A stretch of DNA of 64,000 bases from Comamonas kerstersii (GCF_008801935.1 NZ_VZOT01000002.1:372001-436000), one strand, 5' to 3'. Counted from the stretch's first letter, positions 1 to 8,501 are shown. Notes: generated from the sequence alone by a model not told the origin. A program made the numbers and translations.

Positions 1-167
1 TGCATGTAAAGCCATCGCCCCACCTTGACAGCACCGCCTTGCATCGCTGCACCGCCAGCAATTGCTGCAGCCCCCTGCATTCCATGCTCCACGCCCTTTG
101 ACTCAGGGGCCTGCTGCGCCTTGTGATGGGCAAGCTCTTTCTGAATGTTGCGGACCCAGGTAAACAC
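1..167 (-). CDS. Possible partial ORF running off the left edge, unrecognised
   Basis: On the minus strand a frame is open from a GTG at 167 to the left edge, about 55 codons, with an in-frame TGA a few codons upstream of the GTG. The visible product has a charged, Gln/His-rich start and then a Gly/Ala/Met-rich stretch. I recognise no family and see no convincing ribosome binding site. It could be the 5' part of a small gene or a gene remnant. Confidence 0.22.
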   Translation of the reverse strand, partial: MFTWVRNIQKELAHHKAQQAPESKGVEHGMQGAAAIAGGAAMQGGAVKVGRWLYM

Positions 168-411
168 ACATCCCGATCAGTGCTCAATCCGCAATATCGG
201 AATCAACAGGCAGTGAACCATCTACAGGTCACAAGCCCATTCACAAAAGCAGCACACGATTTTTGCGATTCAGAATCGTCTTAGTCCGAACAAGGTGCCC
301 ATTTCATAACATTCGTCTGTGCCCAACAAATTGAGTCAAAAAAAAGCGAATCAGGCTAAGACGAAATTTAGAAGGCGTTTCTAACCTTTAACCATGAATA
401 TGGAGCAAAAA
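168..411. other. Intergenic region upstream of the pilin gene
   Basis: No gene is visible here. The segment from about 240 to 390 is clearly AT-richer than the surroundings, as expected for a promoter region of the fimbrial gene that follows. A possible TTGAGT -35 lies at 331-336, but no good -10 hexamer follows at normal spacing, so no promoter is claimed. Confidence 0.4.
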
Positions 412-957
412 ATGAACCGTAAAGTAATTCGCACAGGTATGGCCGTCGCTTTGTTGGGTCTGGTTTCCCCCTTCGCTATGGCAAGCACTATTACCTTTGA
501 TGGTGAAGTGACCGACCAAACTTGCACTTTCTCAGTAGCCGGTAATACCGACCCTATCGTTTTGCTGCCCAGCGTTGCACAAAGCGATCTGGCAGGTGGC
601 GTTGGCAACACTGCCGGTGAAACCAAGTTCACCATCGAAGTGACAGGCTGCACACCTTCGCAAACCGCAGAAAGCTTTAAGACCGTTTTCTCGGCAGTGG
701 GCCCTGTAACCACCAACGGTAACCTGGATAACACCAGCGCTAACGGCGCAACCGGCGTGTCTCTGCAGCTGTTTGATGACGCAGCCAACCAGGCAATGCC
801 TCTGTCTAACGGCCCTGCCGAAGCCAGCCCATTTACGCTGGAAGCCAACAGCAGCAGCACCTCGGCGACTTACACCGTGCGCTACTACTCTGAATCGACT
901 GCACCTACCGTTGGTCCTGTTTCCGGCGCTGTGATGTACGCAGTGCGTTACGAGTAA
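412..957 (+). CDS. Type 1-like fimbrial major subunit (chaperone-usher pilin)
   Basis: A 181-residue secreted protein of the type 1/FimA pilin family. An N-terminal signal peptide (Lys/Arg start, hydrophobic core, FAMA cleavage site near residue 24) is followed by a Ser/Thr/Gly-rich mature domain. Two cysteines (in DQTC and VTGC) are spaced as in the pilin disulphide, and the C-terminus ends in an alternating Tyr-Val-Tyr beta strand. I chose ATG 412 over ATG 394 because GGAG at 402-405 is correctly spaced for it. The first product residues are then MNRKV. No chaperone, usher or adhesin gene follows before the two terminators and the tRNA, so it is an orphan subunit within this window. Partner genes could lie left of the edge or elsewhere. 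Confidence 0.82.
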   Translation: MNRKVIRTGMAVALLGLVSPFAMASTITFDGEVTDQTCTFSVAGNTDPIVLLPSVAQSDLAGGVGNTAGETKFTIEVTGCTPSQTAESFKTVFSAVGPVTTNGNLDNTSANGATGVSLQLFDDAANQAMPLSNGPAEASPFTLEANSSSTSATYTVRYYSESTAPTVGPVSGAVMYAVRYE

Positions 958-1096
958 TCTTGAGCCACTGAGAGTGGCAAGCAAGTAAAGCATGCATATT
1001 TGATACATGACGTGCCACAGGCATTTTGAAAATCCGGGCACGACATATCAAAGGTGATATGAGAATAAAGCTTTACAAAGCCACTCGATAAAAACT

Positions 1097-1134
1097 AAAA
1101 ACCGCTTCCCTCATTTTGAGGAAGCGGTTTTTTT
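1097..1134 (+). terminator. Rho-independent terminator after the pilin gene
   Basis: The arms AAACCGCTTCC and GGAAGCGGTTT enclose a short AT-rich loop, followed by a run of T on the plus strand. The flanking A run also makes it potentially bidirectional. Confidence 0.85.
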
Positions 1135-1162
1135 CATATGCCAAGAGCCCTGCATAGCGATG

Positions 1163-1198
1163 AAAAAAGCCCGTTTGTGAATTGCAAACGGGCTTTTC
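1163..1198 (-). terminator. Rho-independent terminator downstream of tRNA-Gly
   Basis: The arms AAGCCCGTTTG and CAAACGGGCTT form a strong hairpin. On the minus strand it is followed by a T run (plus-strand AAAAAA at 1163-1168). It lies about 70 bases 3' of the tRNA gene, so it most likely ends the tRNA transcript. Confidence 0.8.
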
Positions 1199-1270
1199 AC
1201 CTGAACTCTTTCGCCAGAATCTGACGCTTGGCGGTTGTGGCACATCTATAAAATCGACAGCTTCAAATGC

Positions 1271-1344
1271 TGGAGCGGGTGAAGGGAATCGAACCCTCGT
1301 ATCAAGCTTGGGAAGCTGGCGTTCTACCATTGAACTACACCCGC
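1271..1344 (-). tRNA. tRNA-Gly (anticodon CCC)
   Basis: The reverse complement folds into a complete 74-base cloverleaf with an encoded CCA end. The acceptor stem is GCGGGTG/CACCCGC, the D loop contains the AATGG segment, the T arm is GGG-TTCGATT-CCC, and the anticodon loop TTCCCAA gives anticodon CCC. It closely resembles the glyU type of tRNA-Gly. The anticodon stem has one apparent C-U mismatch (second pair from the top), which lowers confidence only slightly. Confidence 0.95.
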
Positions 1345-1458
1345 CGCTGTGAGATGCGCTGTGCGCCGACATCTGCGGCAAACAACGGTCATTAATCTAT
1401 CACAGACCAAGCCGCACATACCCAAGGCACGGCACGAATACTGCAAGAAATTTCGTAC

Positions 1459-1974
1459 ATGAACACAAGAACCGCCATTCCTCCCTATGCCATCTTGATG
1501 GTCTGCATGGGCAACATTTGCCGCAGCCCGACCGCACATGGCGTCATGCGCGACATGATCCGGCGCAAGGGCTGGGAGGACCGGCTGCAGGTCGACTCCT
1601 GTGGCACCCACGCCTACCACGTCGGTGAAGCACCCGACCTGCGCAGCCAAAAGCATGCGCTGCAGCGTGGCTATGACCTGAGTAATCTGCGTGCGCGCCA
1701 GCTCACACGTGAGGACTTTGTACGCTTTGATCTGGTGCTGGTCATGGACCACGAAAACATGGCCCGTGCGCAGGCACTGTGCCCACCCACACAGCGCCAG
1801 AAGCTGCACCGCCTGACCGAGTTCTGTCAGGAAATGCGCAGTGCTGTCGTGCCTGACCCCTATTACGGCGGAGACCAGGGCTTTGAACATGTGCTGGATC
1901 TGATCGAAGATGCCTGCCAGGGCGTGCTGCGCCACATCGAGCGTGAGCATGTGCAGCTCCCGCTGAACCATTGA
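1459..1974 (+). CDS. Low-molecular-weight protein-tyrosine phosphatase
   Basis: A 171-residue cytoplasmic phosphatase of the LMW-PTP family, which hydrolyses phosphotyrosine through a cysteinyl-phosphate intermediate. The P-loop CMGNICRSP (C-x5-R-S) lies near residues 16-24. The general acid is the Asp of the DPYYGG motif near residue 132. Length matches the family norm of about 150-170 residues. It is a single gene between the divergent tRNA and the TRAP genes. No tyrosine kinase or exopolysaccharide cluster is adjacent, so a role in capsule control is not supported. A GC-rich hairpin follows the stop. Confidence 0.93.
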   Translation: MNTRTAIPPYAILMVCMGNICRSPTAHGVMRDMIRRKGWEDRLQVDSCGTHAYHVGEAPDLRSQKHALQRGYDLSNLRARQLTREDFVRFDLVLVMDHENMARAQALCPPTQRQKLHRLTEFCQEMRSAVVPDPYYGGDQGFEHVLDLIEDACQGVLRHIEREHVQLPLNH

Positions 1975-1983
1975 GACGCTTCA

Positions 1984-2001
1984 GGGCGGGTTTACCCGCC
2001 C
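1984..2001 (+). terminator. Hairpin after the phosphatase gene, possible terminator
   Basis: GGGCGGGT and ACCCGCCC form a perfect 8-bp stem with a 2-base loop, ten bases after the phosphatase stop. Only a short, broken pyrimidine tract follows, so intrinsic termination would be weak. Confidence 0.4.
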
Positions 2002-2223
2002 TTGCTGGCTTCCTCTAATTGCAGGAAAACCTAGCAAAAACCCTTAAAACACCCATAAAAAGCAAAAAAATTTCGCCAGTGACGGGCAACTCGTCACAAA
2101 CACGTCAGCAACGCAGAAGCATGCTCCGTAGAATCGCGCACCTGTGCATTCCTATAAGCCCACAGACAAAGGCCACACGCCTTCTGTGCTGTCCCGGGCA
2201 CATACCGCGCTTTTGGAGACACC

Positions 2224-2835
2224 ATGCAAGCACTTCTACGACTTTCACGGGGGATCGACCAGCTCAATGCCTGGGTCGGCAAATACGTCATCTGGCTGAT
2301 TCTTGCGGCCACCATCATCAGCGGCATCAACGCCGTTGTGCGCAAGATGTTCAACGCCAGTTCCAATGCTTTTCTGGAAGTGCAGTGGTACCTGTTTGCC
2401 GCCTCGTTCCTGCTGGCTGCAGGCTACACCCTGCTGGAAAAAGAACACGTCAAGGTGGATGTCATCAATGCCAAGCTGTCGCTGCGCACCCGTGTGTGGA
2501 TTGATGTGCTGGGCTTTGCGTTCTTTCTCACCCCCATGTGCCTGGTCATTCTGTACTACGGCATTCCCTTCTTCTTGCAGGCCTATCAGTCGGGCGAAAT
2601 GTCCAGCAATGCCGGGGGCCTGATCCGCTGGCCTGTCTATCTGATGATGCCGCTGGGCTTTGGCCTGCTGCTGCTGCAAGGCCTGTCGGAGCTGATCAAA
2701 CGCATTGCCTTTCTGATGGGGCTGATTGACGACCCCACCGTCAAGGTCGTGAGCAAAACGCCGGAAGAAGAGCTGGCAGAAGCCATCCGCAAGGCCGAAG
2801 AAGAAGCGGCGCGCAACGCAGCCAAGAGCGCCTAA
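2224..2835 (+). CDS. TRAP transporter small permease subunit (DctQ family)
   Basis: A 203-residue inner-membrane protein with four hydrophobic segments (roughly residues 20-45, 55-75, 92-115 and 140-160), the topology of the DctQ small subunit. The C-terminus is a charged, Glu/Ala/Lys-rich tail. A GGAGA Shine-Dalgarno precedes the ATG. The large subunit gene follows 21 bases later with its own strong GGGAGA site, so the two form an operon. TRAP systems import organic acids or related solutes using a periplasmic binding protein and an ion gradient. No DctP-type binding protein is adjacent, so the substrate cannot be predicted. Confidence 0.9.
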   Translation: MQALLRLSRGIDQLNAWVGKYVIWLILAATIISGINAVVRKMFNASSNAFLEVQWYLFAASFLLAAGYTLLEKEHVKVDVINAKLSLRTRVWIDVLGFAFFLTPMCLVILYYGIPFFLQAYQSGEMSSNAGGLIRWPVYLMMPLGFGLLLLQGLSELIKRIAFLMGLIDDPTVKVVSKTPEEELAEAIRKAEEEAARNAAKSA

Positions 2836-2856
2836 GCGCCACAGGGAGACAACACC

Positions 2857-4602
2857 ATGGAATTCATTGCCAACAACATGGCCCCGATCATGTTCGCGGG
2901 GCTGATCTGCTTCCTGCTGCTGGGCTTTCCCGTAGCATTCAGCCTGGGCGCCTGCGGCCTGTTCTTTGCGGTCATCGGTATCGAGCTGGGCGTACTGCCT
3001 GAGGCGCTGCTGCAGGCACTGCCGCTGCGCATCTACGGCATCATGCAGAACGAAACCATGCTGGCCATTCCGTTCTTCACGCTCATGGGTCTGATTCTTG
3101 AGCGCAGCGGCATGGCCGAGGACCTGCTGGACACCGTGGGCCAGCTGTTTGGCCCCATTCGCGGCGGCGTGGCCATTGCCGTGATTCTGGTGGGTGCCAT
3201 GCTGGCAGCGACCACCGGCGTGGTGGCCGCGTCCGTGATCTCGATGGGCCTGATCTCGCTGCCCATCATGATGCGCTACGGCTATGACCGCCGCATAGCC
3301 TCCGGCGTAATTGCTGCATCTGGCACGCTGGCGCAGATCATTCCACCTTCGCTGGTGCTGATCATTCTGGCTGACCAGCTGGGCCGCAGCGTGGGCGACA
3401 TGTACAAGGGCGCCTTTGTCCCCGGCTTCATGCTGGTGGGCTTTTACATGCTGTTCATTTTCCTGCTGGCCTTCTTCAAACCACACATGGTGCCTGCCCT
3501 GCCTCCAGAGGCACGCAGCCTGAAGGAAAAAGATGGCTCCAGCGGCCTGACTTCGCTGCTGGTGCTCACCGTACTGTGCGTGGCGGTGTCGGTGTTTGCG
3601 GCACAGAACATGCCCACCATCCACACCTGGTTCACCGGTGAAGTGGTGGAAAAAGTGGCTACCGATGAAACCATTGTGTTTGCCATGTGCTTTGGCGTGG
3701 CCTTGGCCTTTGTGGCGGCATCCATCAACCGCCTGACAGGCATGGGCCTGCTGTCGCAAGTGGCGGAAAAAGTCACTTTTGTGCTGATTCCCCCGCTGCT
3801 GCTGATCTTCCTGGTGCTGGGCACGATCTTCCTGGGCATTGCCACCCCCACCGAAGGTGGTGCCATGGGCGCCATCGGTGCCATGGTGATGGCGATTGCA
3901 CGCCGCCGCCTGAGTTTGACGCTGCTCAAGCAGGCACTGATGTCCACCACCAAGCTGTCGTGCTTTGTGATGTTCATCCTGATCGGCGCGACCATGTTTG
4001 GCCTGACCTTCCAGGGTGTGGACGGCCCGCTGTGGGTGGAGCACCTGCTGGCAGACCTGCCAGGCGGCCAGCTGGGCTTCCTGATCCTGGTGAACATCAT
4101 GGTGTTCATCCTGGCGTTCTTCCTGGACTTCTTTGAGCTGTCCTTCATCGTGGTGCCCCTGCTGGCCCCCGTGGCAGACAAGCTGGGCATTGACCTGATC
4201 TGGTTCGGTGTGCTGCTGGCGGTGAACATGCAGACTTCCTTCATGCACCCACCGTTTGGCTTTGCGCTGTTCTTCCTGCGCTCGGTCGCTCCCGACAAGG
4301 AATACACCGACAAGGTCACGCAAAAGCGCATTGCGCCGGTAACAACCACACAGATCTACATGGGTGCTATTCCCTTCCTGTGCATCCAGCTTCTCATGGT
4401 AGGGCTGATCATTGCCTTCCCGGGCATTGTGTCCAGCGGACTGGATGAGAAGGTGGAATACGACCTGGATGCCATCCGCGAACAGATGGAATCCAGCATG
4501 CCTGCCATGGACTTTGACAACCCCTACTTCCAGCCGGAAGAAGGCTCTGAGCAGGCTGACGATGACCCGCTCAAGGCTTTGCAGGAGTCCATGGGCCAGT
4601 AA
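2857..4602 (+). CDS. TRAP transporter large permease subunit (DctM family)
   Basis: A 581-residue polytopic inner-membrane protein with about a dozen hydrophobic segments. Its family hallmarks include GxPVAFSLG near the start, TTGVVAASVISMG, an ASGTLAQIIPPS loop and GIATPTEGGAMGA. It is longer than the usual 420-440 residues because of an internal segment around residues 215-290 and an acidic C-terminal tail of about 50 residues. This extended form belongs to the branch often annotated as mannitol/chloroaromatic TRAP permeases. It is the translocating subunit and partner of the upstream DctQ. A terminator follows. Confidence 0.92.
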   Translation: MEFIANNMAPIMFAGLICFLLLGFPVAFSLGACGLFFAVIGIELGVLPEALLQALPLRIYGIMQNETMLAIPFFTLMGLILERSGMAEDLLDTVGQLFGPIRGGVAIAVILVGAMLAATTGVVAASVISMGLISLPIMMRYGYDRRIASGVIAASGTLAQIIPPSLVLIILADQLGRSVGDMYKGAFVPGFMLVGFYMLFIFLLAFFKPHMVPALPPEARSLKEKDGSSGLTSLLVLTVLCVAVSVFAAQNMPTIHTWFTGEVVEKVATDETIVFAMCFGVALAFVAASINRLTGMGLLSQVAEKVTFVLIPPLLLIFLVLGTIFLGIATPTEGGAMGAIGAMVMAIARRRLSLTLLKQALMSTTKLSCFVMFILIGATMFGLTFQGVDGPLWVEHLLADLPGGQLGFLILVNIMVFILAFFLDFFELSFIVVPLLAPVADKLGIDLIWFGVLLAVNMQTSFMHPPFGFALFFLRSVAPDKEYTDKVTQKRIAPVTTTQIYMGAIPFLCIQLLMVGLIIAFPGIVSSGLDEKVEYDLDAIREQMESSMPAMDFDNPYFQPEEGSEQADDDPLKALQESMGQ

Positions 4603-4630
4603 AAGGCAGGCAGACGCTGCACATGCTCAC

Positions 4631-4664
4631 AGCCCCTGTACGCTGCGGTGTACAGGGGCTTTCT
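4631..4664 (+). terminator. Rho-independent terminator after the TRAP operon
   Basis: AGCCCCTGTA and TACAGGGGCT pair perfectly over 10 bp around a GC-rich loop, followed by TTTCTCATT. Confidence 0.8.
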
Positions 4665-4698
4665 CATTGTTTAATGGACTGCATCAACCATAAAAAAT

Positions 4699-4777
4699 AT
4701 AGCTATCAACGCTTATAAATAAAAGAATTCAAAACGATTTATATCTAAAAACCTTATTTATCAAACGCTGGCAGCTA
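4699..4777. repeat. Dispersed palindromic element, copy A
   Basis: The left arm ATAGCTATCAACGCTT (4699-4714) and right arm ATCAAACGCTGGCAGCTAT (4759-4777) are inverted relatives of the arms seen at 43993-44070. They enclose an AT-rich centre and are followed by TCTTTTTT. It lies between the TRAP terminator and the nhaA leader, and is the only clear copy not at a gene end. Confidence 0.75.
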
Positions 4778-5042
4778 TCTTTTTTGTACCCCGGCGCAGC
4801 ATGGGTGAATGCTGCCATGCCTGCCCCGCAGTTCTGTACACTTCGCGGCGGGTGCCCACCACATCAGGTGGTGATGGCAGGTCATTCAGGTACAGGTCGG
4901 GCCGCCTGTACCGCACAGCACACGTGCGTCTGATCTGCCCCTACTGCGCGCCGCCCTGATGCGGCCTGCGCTGCTTGCCTGCATGCCATGCGCCGGGCAG
5001 GTCCGGCTGCTCGTGGTGTTGTCTTCAGCAACAAGGAGCACT
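4778..5042 (+). promoter_or_regulatory. Long GC-rich, hairpin-rich leader of nhaA
   Basis: These ~265 bases precede nhaA without a credible ORF. They contain several strong inverted repeats. One is CACCAC...GTGGTG near 4857-4873. Another is a 9-bp GGTACAGG(T)...CCTGTACC hairpin near 4888-4911. A third possible pairing near 4977-5003 uses GCCTG and CAGG(T). Such a leader could carry a structured RNA, but I could not match it to a known motif by eye. Confidence 0.35.
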
Positions 5043-6431
5043 ATGCCGCCACACGAGAACACCTCTTCTCCCATCCATCCGCAGTTCCCTGCACCCAGCC
5101 CCGATATTCCACCGCTGCATCGCGTCACCATGAAGGCATCTTCTGCCTTTGCGCGCATGCTGCACATTGAGGCCATGAGCGGCATCGTGCTGCTGATCGC
5201 CGCAGCCATTGCGCTGATCTGGGCCAACTCTCCCTGGGCTGCCAGCTACTTTGCCACCTGGCATGCACCGCTGGCCTTGACTTTGGGACCCTGGACCTGG
5301 AGCACAGACCTGCACTTTTTCGTCAACGACGTGCTGATGACCATCTTCTTTCTGGTCGTTGGCATGGAAATTCGCCGTGAGATGTACAACGGCGCGCTGG
5401 CCGATGTGCGCCAGGCGCTGCTGCCCATCATTGCCGCGCTGGGCGGCGTGGTTGTGCCTGCGCTGATCTATGTGGCACTGGCCAGAGGTGATGCACAGCT
5501 GCTCAATGGCTGGGCCATTCCTACCGCTACGGACATCGCCTTTGCCGTCGGCGTGCTGGCCCTGCTGGGTAAATCCATTCCCGGGCCGCTGCGCATCTTC
5601 CTGCTGGCACTGGCCATCATTGATGACATCGTGGCCGTGCTCATCATCGCCTTCTTCTACTCGGGTGGTCTGGACTACAGCGGCTTTGGCATTGCGCTGG
5701 TCGGTCTGGTGCTGGTGCTGCTGTTCAACCGCATGGGCGTAGCTGCTGCATGGGCCTATGTGGTGCCCGGCGCCATCCTGTGGCTGGGCCTGCTGCACAC
5801 CGGTGCACACCCCACGCTGGCGGGGGTGGTGCTGGGTCTGATGACGCCCGTAACCATGCGCCCTGCTCAGCGCCACCACCTGGATGTGGCTGAGCAAGCG
5901 CTGACACGCATTCGCAGCCATGCACAGCGCGGACAGTTTGAGGTGGATGTGCTGCACCATGAGCTGCGCATTGCCACCACGGCCCAGCGTGACCTGCTGC
6001 CTCCTGTGTTCCGCCTGCCAGCCATGCTGCACCCCTGGGTGGCGTTTGGGGTGATGCCCATCTTCGCCCTGGCCAACGCTGGCGTGCAGTTTGGTGGCAT
6101 GGATCTGGCAGCCACCGGCCCGCACACTGTGTTCTGGGGTGTGCTGCTGGCACTGGTGCTGGGCAAACCGCTGGGCGTGTTTCTTGCCACCTTCCTCGCC
6201 GTCAAATCTGGCGTCAGCCCCCTGCCCGAAGGTATCAACTGGCGCGGCGTGCTGCTGGTCGGTGTGCTGGCGGGTATCGGCTTTACCATGGCCATTTTTG
6301 TCGGTGGTCTGGCGTTCAGCGATGCAGCTTTGCTCAGCGCTGCCAAGCTGGGCATTCTGGCCGCCTCCGCCACGGCGGCGATTGTGGGCCTGGTGTATGG
6401 CTTTATCGTTCGCCACAAGCTGAACGATTAA
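5043..6431 (+). CDS. nhaA: Na+/H+ antiporter NhaA
   Basis: A 462-residue inner-membrane antiporter exchanging cytoplasmic Na+ (or Li+) for external protons. The signature segments are FFLVVGMEIRRE, TATDIAFAVG and the ion-binding double aspartate AIIDDIVAVL. The C-terminal part carries the GFTMAIFVGGLAF helix. About 12 hydrophobic segments are present, and length exceeds the usual 390 residues because of a ~35-residue Pro-rich N-terminus and a loop around residues 270-315. I prefer ATG 5043 to the in-frame ATG 4959 because AAGGAG lies just upstream of 5043, and the 28 residues added by 4959 look like translated leader. It is monocistronic, ending in a bidirectional terminator. Confidence 0.95.
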   Translation: MPPHENTSSPIHPQFPAPSPDIPPLHRVTMKASSAFARMLHIEAMSGIVLLIAAAIALIWANSPWAASYFATWHAPLALTLGPWTWSTDLHFFVNDVLMTIFFLVVGMEIRREMYNGALADVRQALLPIIAALGGVVVPALIYVALARGDAQLLNGWAIPTATDIAFAVGVLALLGKSIPGPLRIFLLALAIIDDIVAVLIIAFFYSGGLDYSGFGIALVGLVLVLLFNRMGVAAAWAYVVPGAILWLGLLHTGAHPTLAGVVLGLMTPVTMRPAQRHHLDVAEQALTRIRSHAQRGQFEVDVLHHELRIATTAQRDLLPPVFRLPAMLHPWVAFGVMPIFALANAGVQFGGMDLAATGPHTVFWGVLLALVLGKPLGVFLATFLAVKSGVSPLPEGINWRGVLLVGVLAGIGFTMAIFVGGLAFSDAALLSAAKLGILAASATAAIVGLVYGFIVRHKLND

Positions 6432-6446
6432 GCCCCACGGGCCTGT

Positions 6447-6485
6447 AAAAAAGCCGGAGTGCTCTTGCGAGCCTCCGGCTTTTTG
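6447..6485. terminator. Bidirectional terminator between nhaA and macB
   Basis: AGCCGGAG and CTCCGGCT form the stem. A6 precedes it and T5 follows it, so it can terminate both nhaA (plus) and the efflux operon (minus). Confidence 0.85.
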
Positions 6486-6513
6486 CCTGTCTGGGCATGG
6501 CCCTTTTATATGA

Positions 6514-7719
6514 CTATTCGTGGCGCAGGGCTTCGATCGGATCCAGGCGCGCAGCACGGCGTGCAGGAAAGTAACCAAACACCACACCAATCGCTGCCGA
6601 AAACACAAAGGACAGCAGGTTCACCGTAGGGTTGAACACAAACGGCACCTGCATGACCTGCGCCAAGCCCACAGAAGCCACCGCAGCAATCGCAATACCG
6701 ATCAGCCCCCCCAGTGCGGCCAGCACCACGGCTTCAATCAAAAACTGCAGCAGCACTTCGCGCTCCAGCGCGCCAATGGCCAGGCGCAGGCCAATTTCGC
6801 GCGTGCGCTCCGTCACGCTCACCAGCATGATGTTCATGATGCCAATGCCGCCCACCAGCAAACTCACCGCAGCCACAGCGCCGAGCAAGGTGGTCATGAC
6901 CTTGGTCGTTCCCGCCATGGTGTCGGCCAGCTGCTTGGTATCCAGCACGTTGAAATTGTCTTCATCCGTGGGTGAGAGCTTGCGCAGCTCGCGCAGCAGG
7001 TCACGCAGGCTGGACTTCACACGCTCAGGGTCACTGTCCTCCGCCATGGACACCAGCAGGGTGTTGACGCGGTTGTTACCCGTCACACGGCGCTGCAGGG
7101 TCTTGAGCGGAATCAGCACCATGTCGTCCTGGTCATTGCCGAAAGCGCCCTGACCTTTGGAGTCCAGCACCCCGATCACATTGCACGAGAAGGCTTTTAC
7201 GCGCAGCTGCTGCCCCAGCACATCGGGCGAGCTGCCAAACAGCTCCCGGTGCAAAGTGGCACCGATGATGCACACCGAAGCGCCCGCACGCTCTTCCTCA
7301 GGTGAGAACTCCCGGCCCTGAGCCAGCTTCCAGTTACCGGTTTTGAGCCATTCATTGCTGCTGCCAATCACGCTGGACGACCAGTTGCGGCCATCCGCGA
7401 CCAGCGTGGTGCTGGCGCGTGCTTCAGGGGCTACGGCCGCAATGCCGCCGATCTGCTGGGCAATGGCTTCAGCATCTGTATCCTTGAAGGCTGGTGCTGG
7501 TGCAGCGCCGGGCCCCAGGCGCTGGCCCCCGCGAATTTGCAGCAAATTGGTGCCAAGGCCCTGAATCTGCTGCTGCACTGCCAGCGTCGCGCCATTGCCC
7601 AGCGTGACCATGGTGATCACCGCACTCACGCCGATCACAATGCCCAGAATGGTAAGGAACGAGCGCAGCAGGTTGCGGCGAATGGAGCGCAGCGCCAGCA
7701 AGATAGTGTTGAAAAACAT
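6514..7719 (-). CDS. MacB-type ABC transporter permease subunit
   Basis: A 401-residue inner-membrane protein with the MacB_PCD plus FtsX-domain layout. One hydrophobic segment sits near residues 20-45. A large periplasmic domain follows to about residue 270, and then three membrane segments of the FtsX core (containing GGIGIMNIMLVSVTERTREIG and a late FGYFPARRAARLDPIEALR). In E. coli MacB the ATPase and permease are one chain; here they are two genes. The ATG overlaps the stop of the ATPase gene by one base (TGATG), implying translational coupling. It is the last gene of the operon, which reads outer membrane factor, MacA, ATPase, permease. Confidence 0.92.
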   Translation of the reverse strand: MFFNTILLALRSIRRNLLRSFLTILGIVIGVSAVITMVTLGNGATLAVQQQIQGLGTNLLQIRGGQRLGPGAAPAPAFKDTDAEAIAQQIGGIAAVAPEARASTTLVADGRNWSSSVIGSSNEWLKTGNWKLAQGREFSPEEERAGASVCIIGATLHRELFGSSPDVLGQQLRVKAFSCNVIGVLDSKGQGAFGNDQDDMVLIPLKTLQRRVTGNNRVNTLLVSMAEDSDPERVKSSLRDLLRELRKLSPTDEDNFNVLDTKQLADTMAGTTKVMTTLLGAVAAVSLLVGGIGIMNIMLVSVTERTREIGLRLAIGALEREVLLQFLIEAVVLAALGGLIGIAIAAVASVGLAQVMQVPFVFNPTVNLLSFVFSAAIGVVFGYFPARRAARLDPIEALRHE

Positions 7720-8501
7720 CAGACGCCCTCCCCTTGACCCGCGGCTGCACCCGCCTGCGCAGCCTCACGGCGCAGCGCCAGTGGCTCATTGCGCACATCG
7801 GAATCCAGCAGACCATCCTTGAAGCGCACAATGCGCCGCGCGTAAGCCGCCATCTCTGGCTCGTGGGTCACCATGAGCACGGTAATGCCCTGCTCATGGT
7901 TGAGCTTCCACAGCAGCTCCATGATTTCTTCACTGCGCTGGGTATCCAGATTGCCGGTAGGCTCGTCTGCCAGCAGCACGGTGGGGCTGCTCACAATGGC
8001 GCGGGCAATGGCCACGCGCTGCTGCTGACCACCCGAGAGTTCTGCAGGCGTGTGGTGCTCCCAGCCCTTGAGGCCCACGGCTTCCAGCGCCCGGGCTGCC
8101 GCTTCCTTGCGCTGCTGGGCAGACTCGCCGCGGTACAGCAGAGGCAGCTCCACGTTTTCCTGCGCCGTGGTGCGGGGCAGCAGGTGAAAGCCCTGGAACA
8201 CAAAGCCAAAGTAGCGGCGGCGCAGGCGAGCACGCTCGTCACGGTCCAGCCCTTCCACGTGCACGCCCTTGAACAGGTATTCACCGGAGGTGGGTCTATC
8301 CAGACAGCCCAGCGTATTCATGGCCGTGGACTTGCCCGAGCCGCTGGGGCCCATGATGGCGACGAAATCGCCCTGCTCAATATCAAGGTCAAAACCCTTG
8401 AGCGCCTTGAACGCCAGGCCACCTTCGCCATAGACCTTGACGATGTTGCGCAGCCGGATCAGCGGCACACCACCGCTGTCTGTGTGCAGCGCCTGCGTCA
8501 T
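7719..8501 (-). CDS. MacB-type ABC transporter ATP-binding subunit
   Basis: A 260-residue nucleotide-binding subunit of the LolD/MacB branch. Walker A is GPSGSGKST (near residue 52), the signature is LSGGQQQRVAIARA and Walker B is VLLADEPTGNLD, with the switch His in MVTHEPEMA. It powers the adjacent permease and MacA adaptor in export of macrolides, peptides or other amphipathic compounds across both membranes. The start overlaps the macA stop by four bases (ATGA). The last ~25 residues are an Ala/Gly-rich tail beyond the core. Confidence 0.93.
   Translation of the reverse strand: MTQALHTDSGGVPLIRLRNIVKVYGEGGLAFKALKGFDLDIEQGDFVAIMGPSGSGKSTAMNTLGCLDRPTSGEYLFKGVHVEGLDRDERARLRRRYFGFVFQGFHLLPRTTAQENVELPLLYRGESAQQRKEAAARALEAVGLKGWEHHTPAELSGGQQQRVAIARAIVSSPTVLLADEPTGNLDTQRSEEIMELLWKLNHEQGITVLMVTHEPEMAAYARRIVRFKDGLLDSDVRNEPLALRREAAQAGAAAGQGEGV

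Noticed and set aside
1271-1344. tRNA-Gly as an integration site for a mobile element
   Set aside because: No integrase, duplicated tRNA 3' end or atypical island is seen next to it.
2245-4323. Very long open frame on the minus strand opposite the TRAP genes
   Set aside because: The product is His/Gln/Arg-rich with no domain or ribosome site, and the plus strand encodes clear DctQ and DctM. It is a GC-bias shadow.
4959-5042. Upstream ATG for nhaA
   Set aside because: The added 28 residues overlap the structured leader and lack a ribosome site; AAGGAG precedes 5043.
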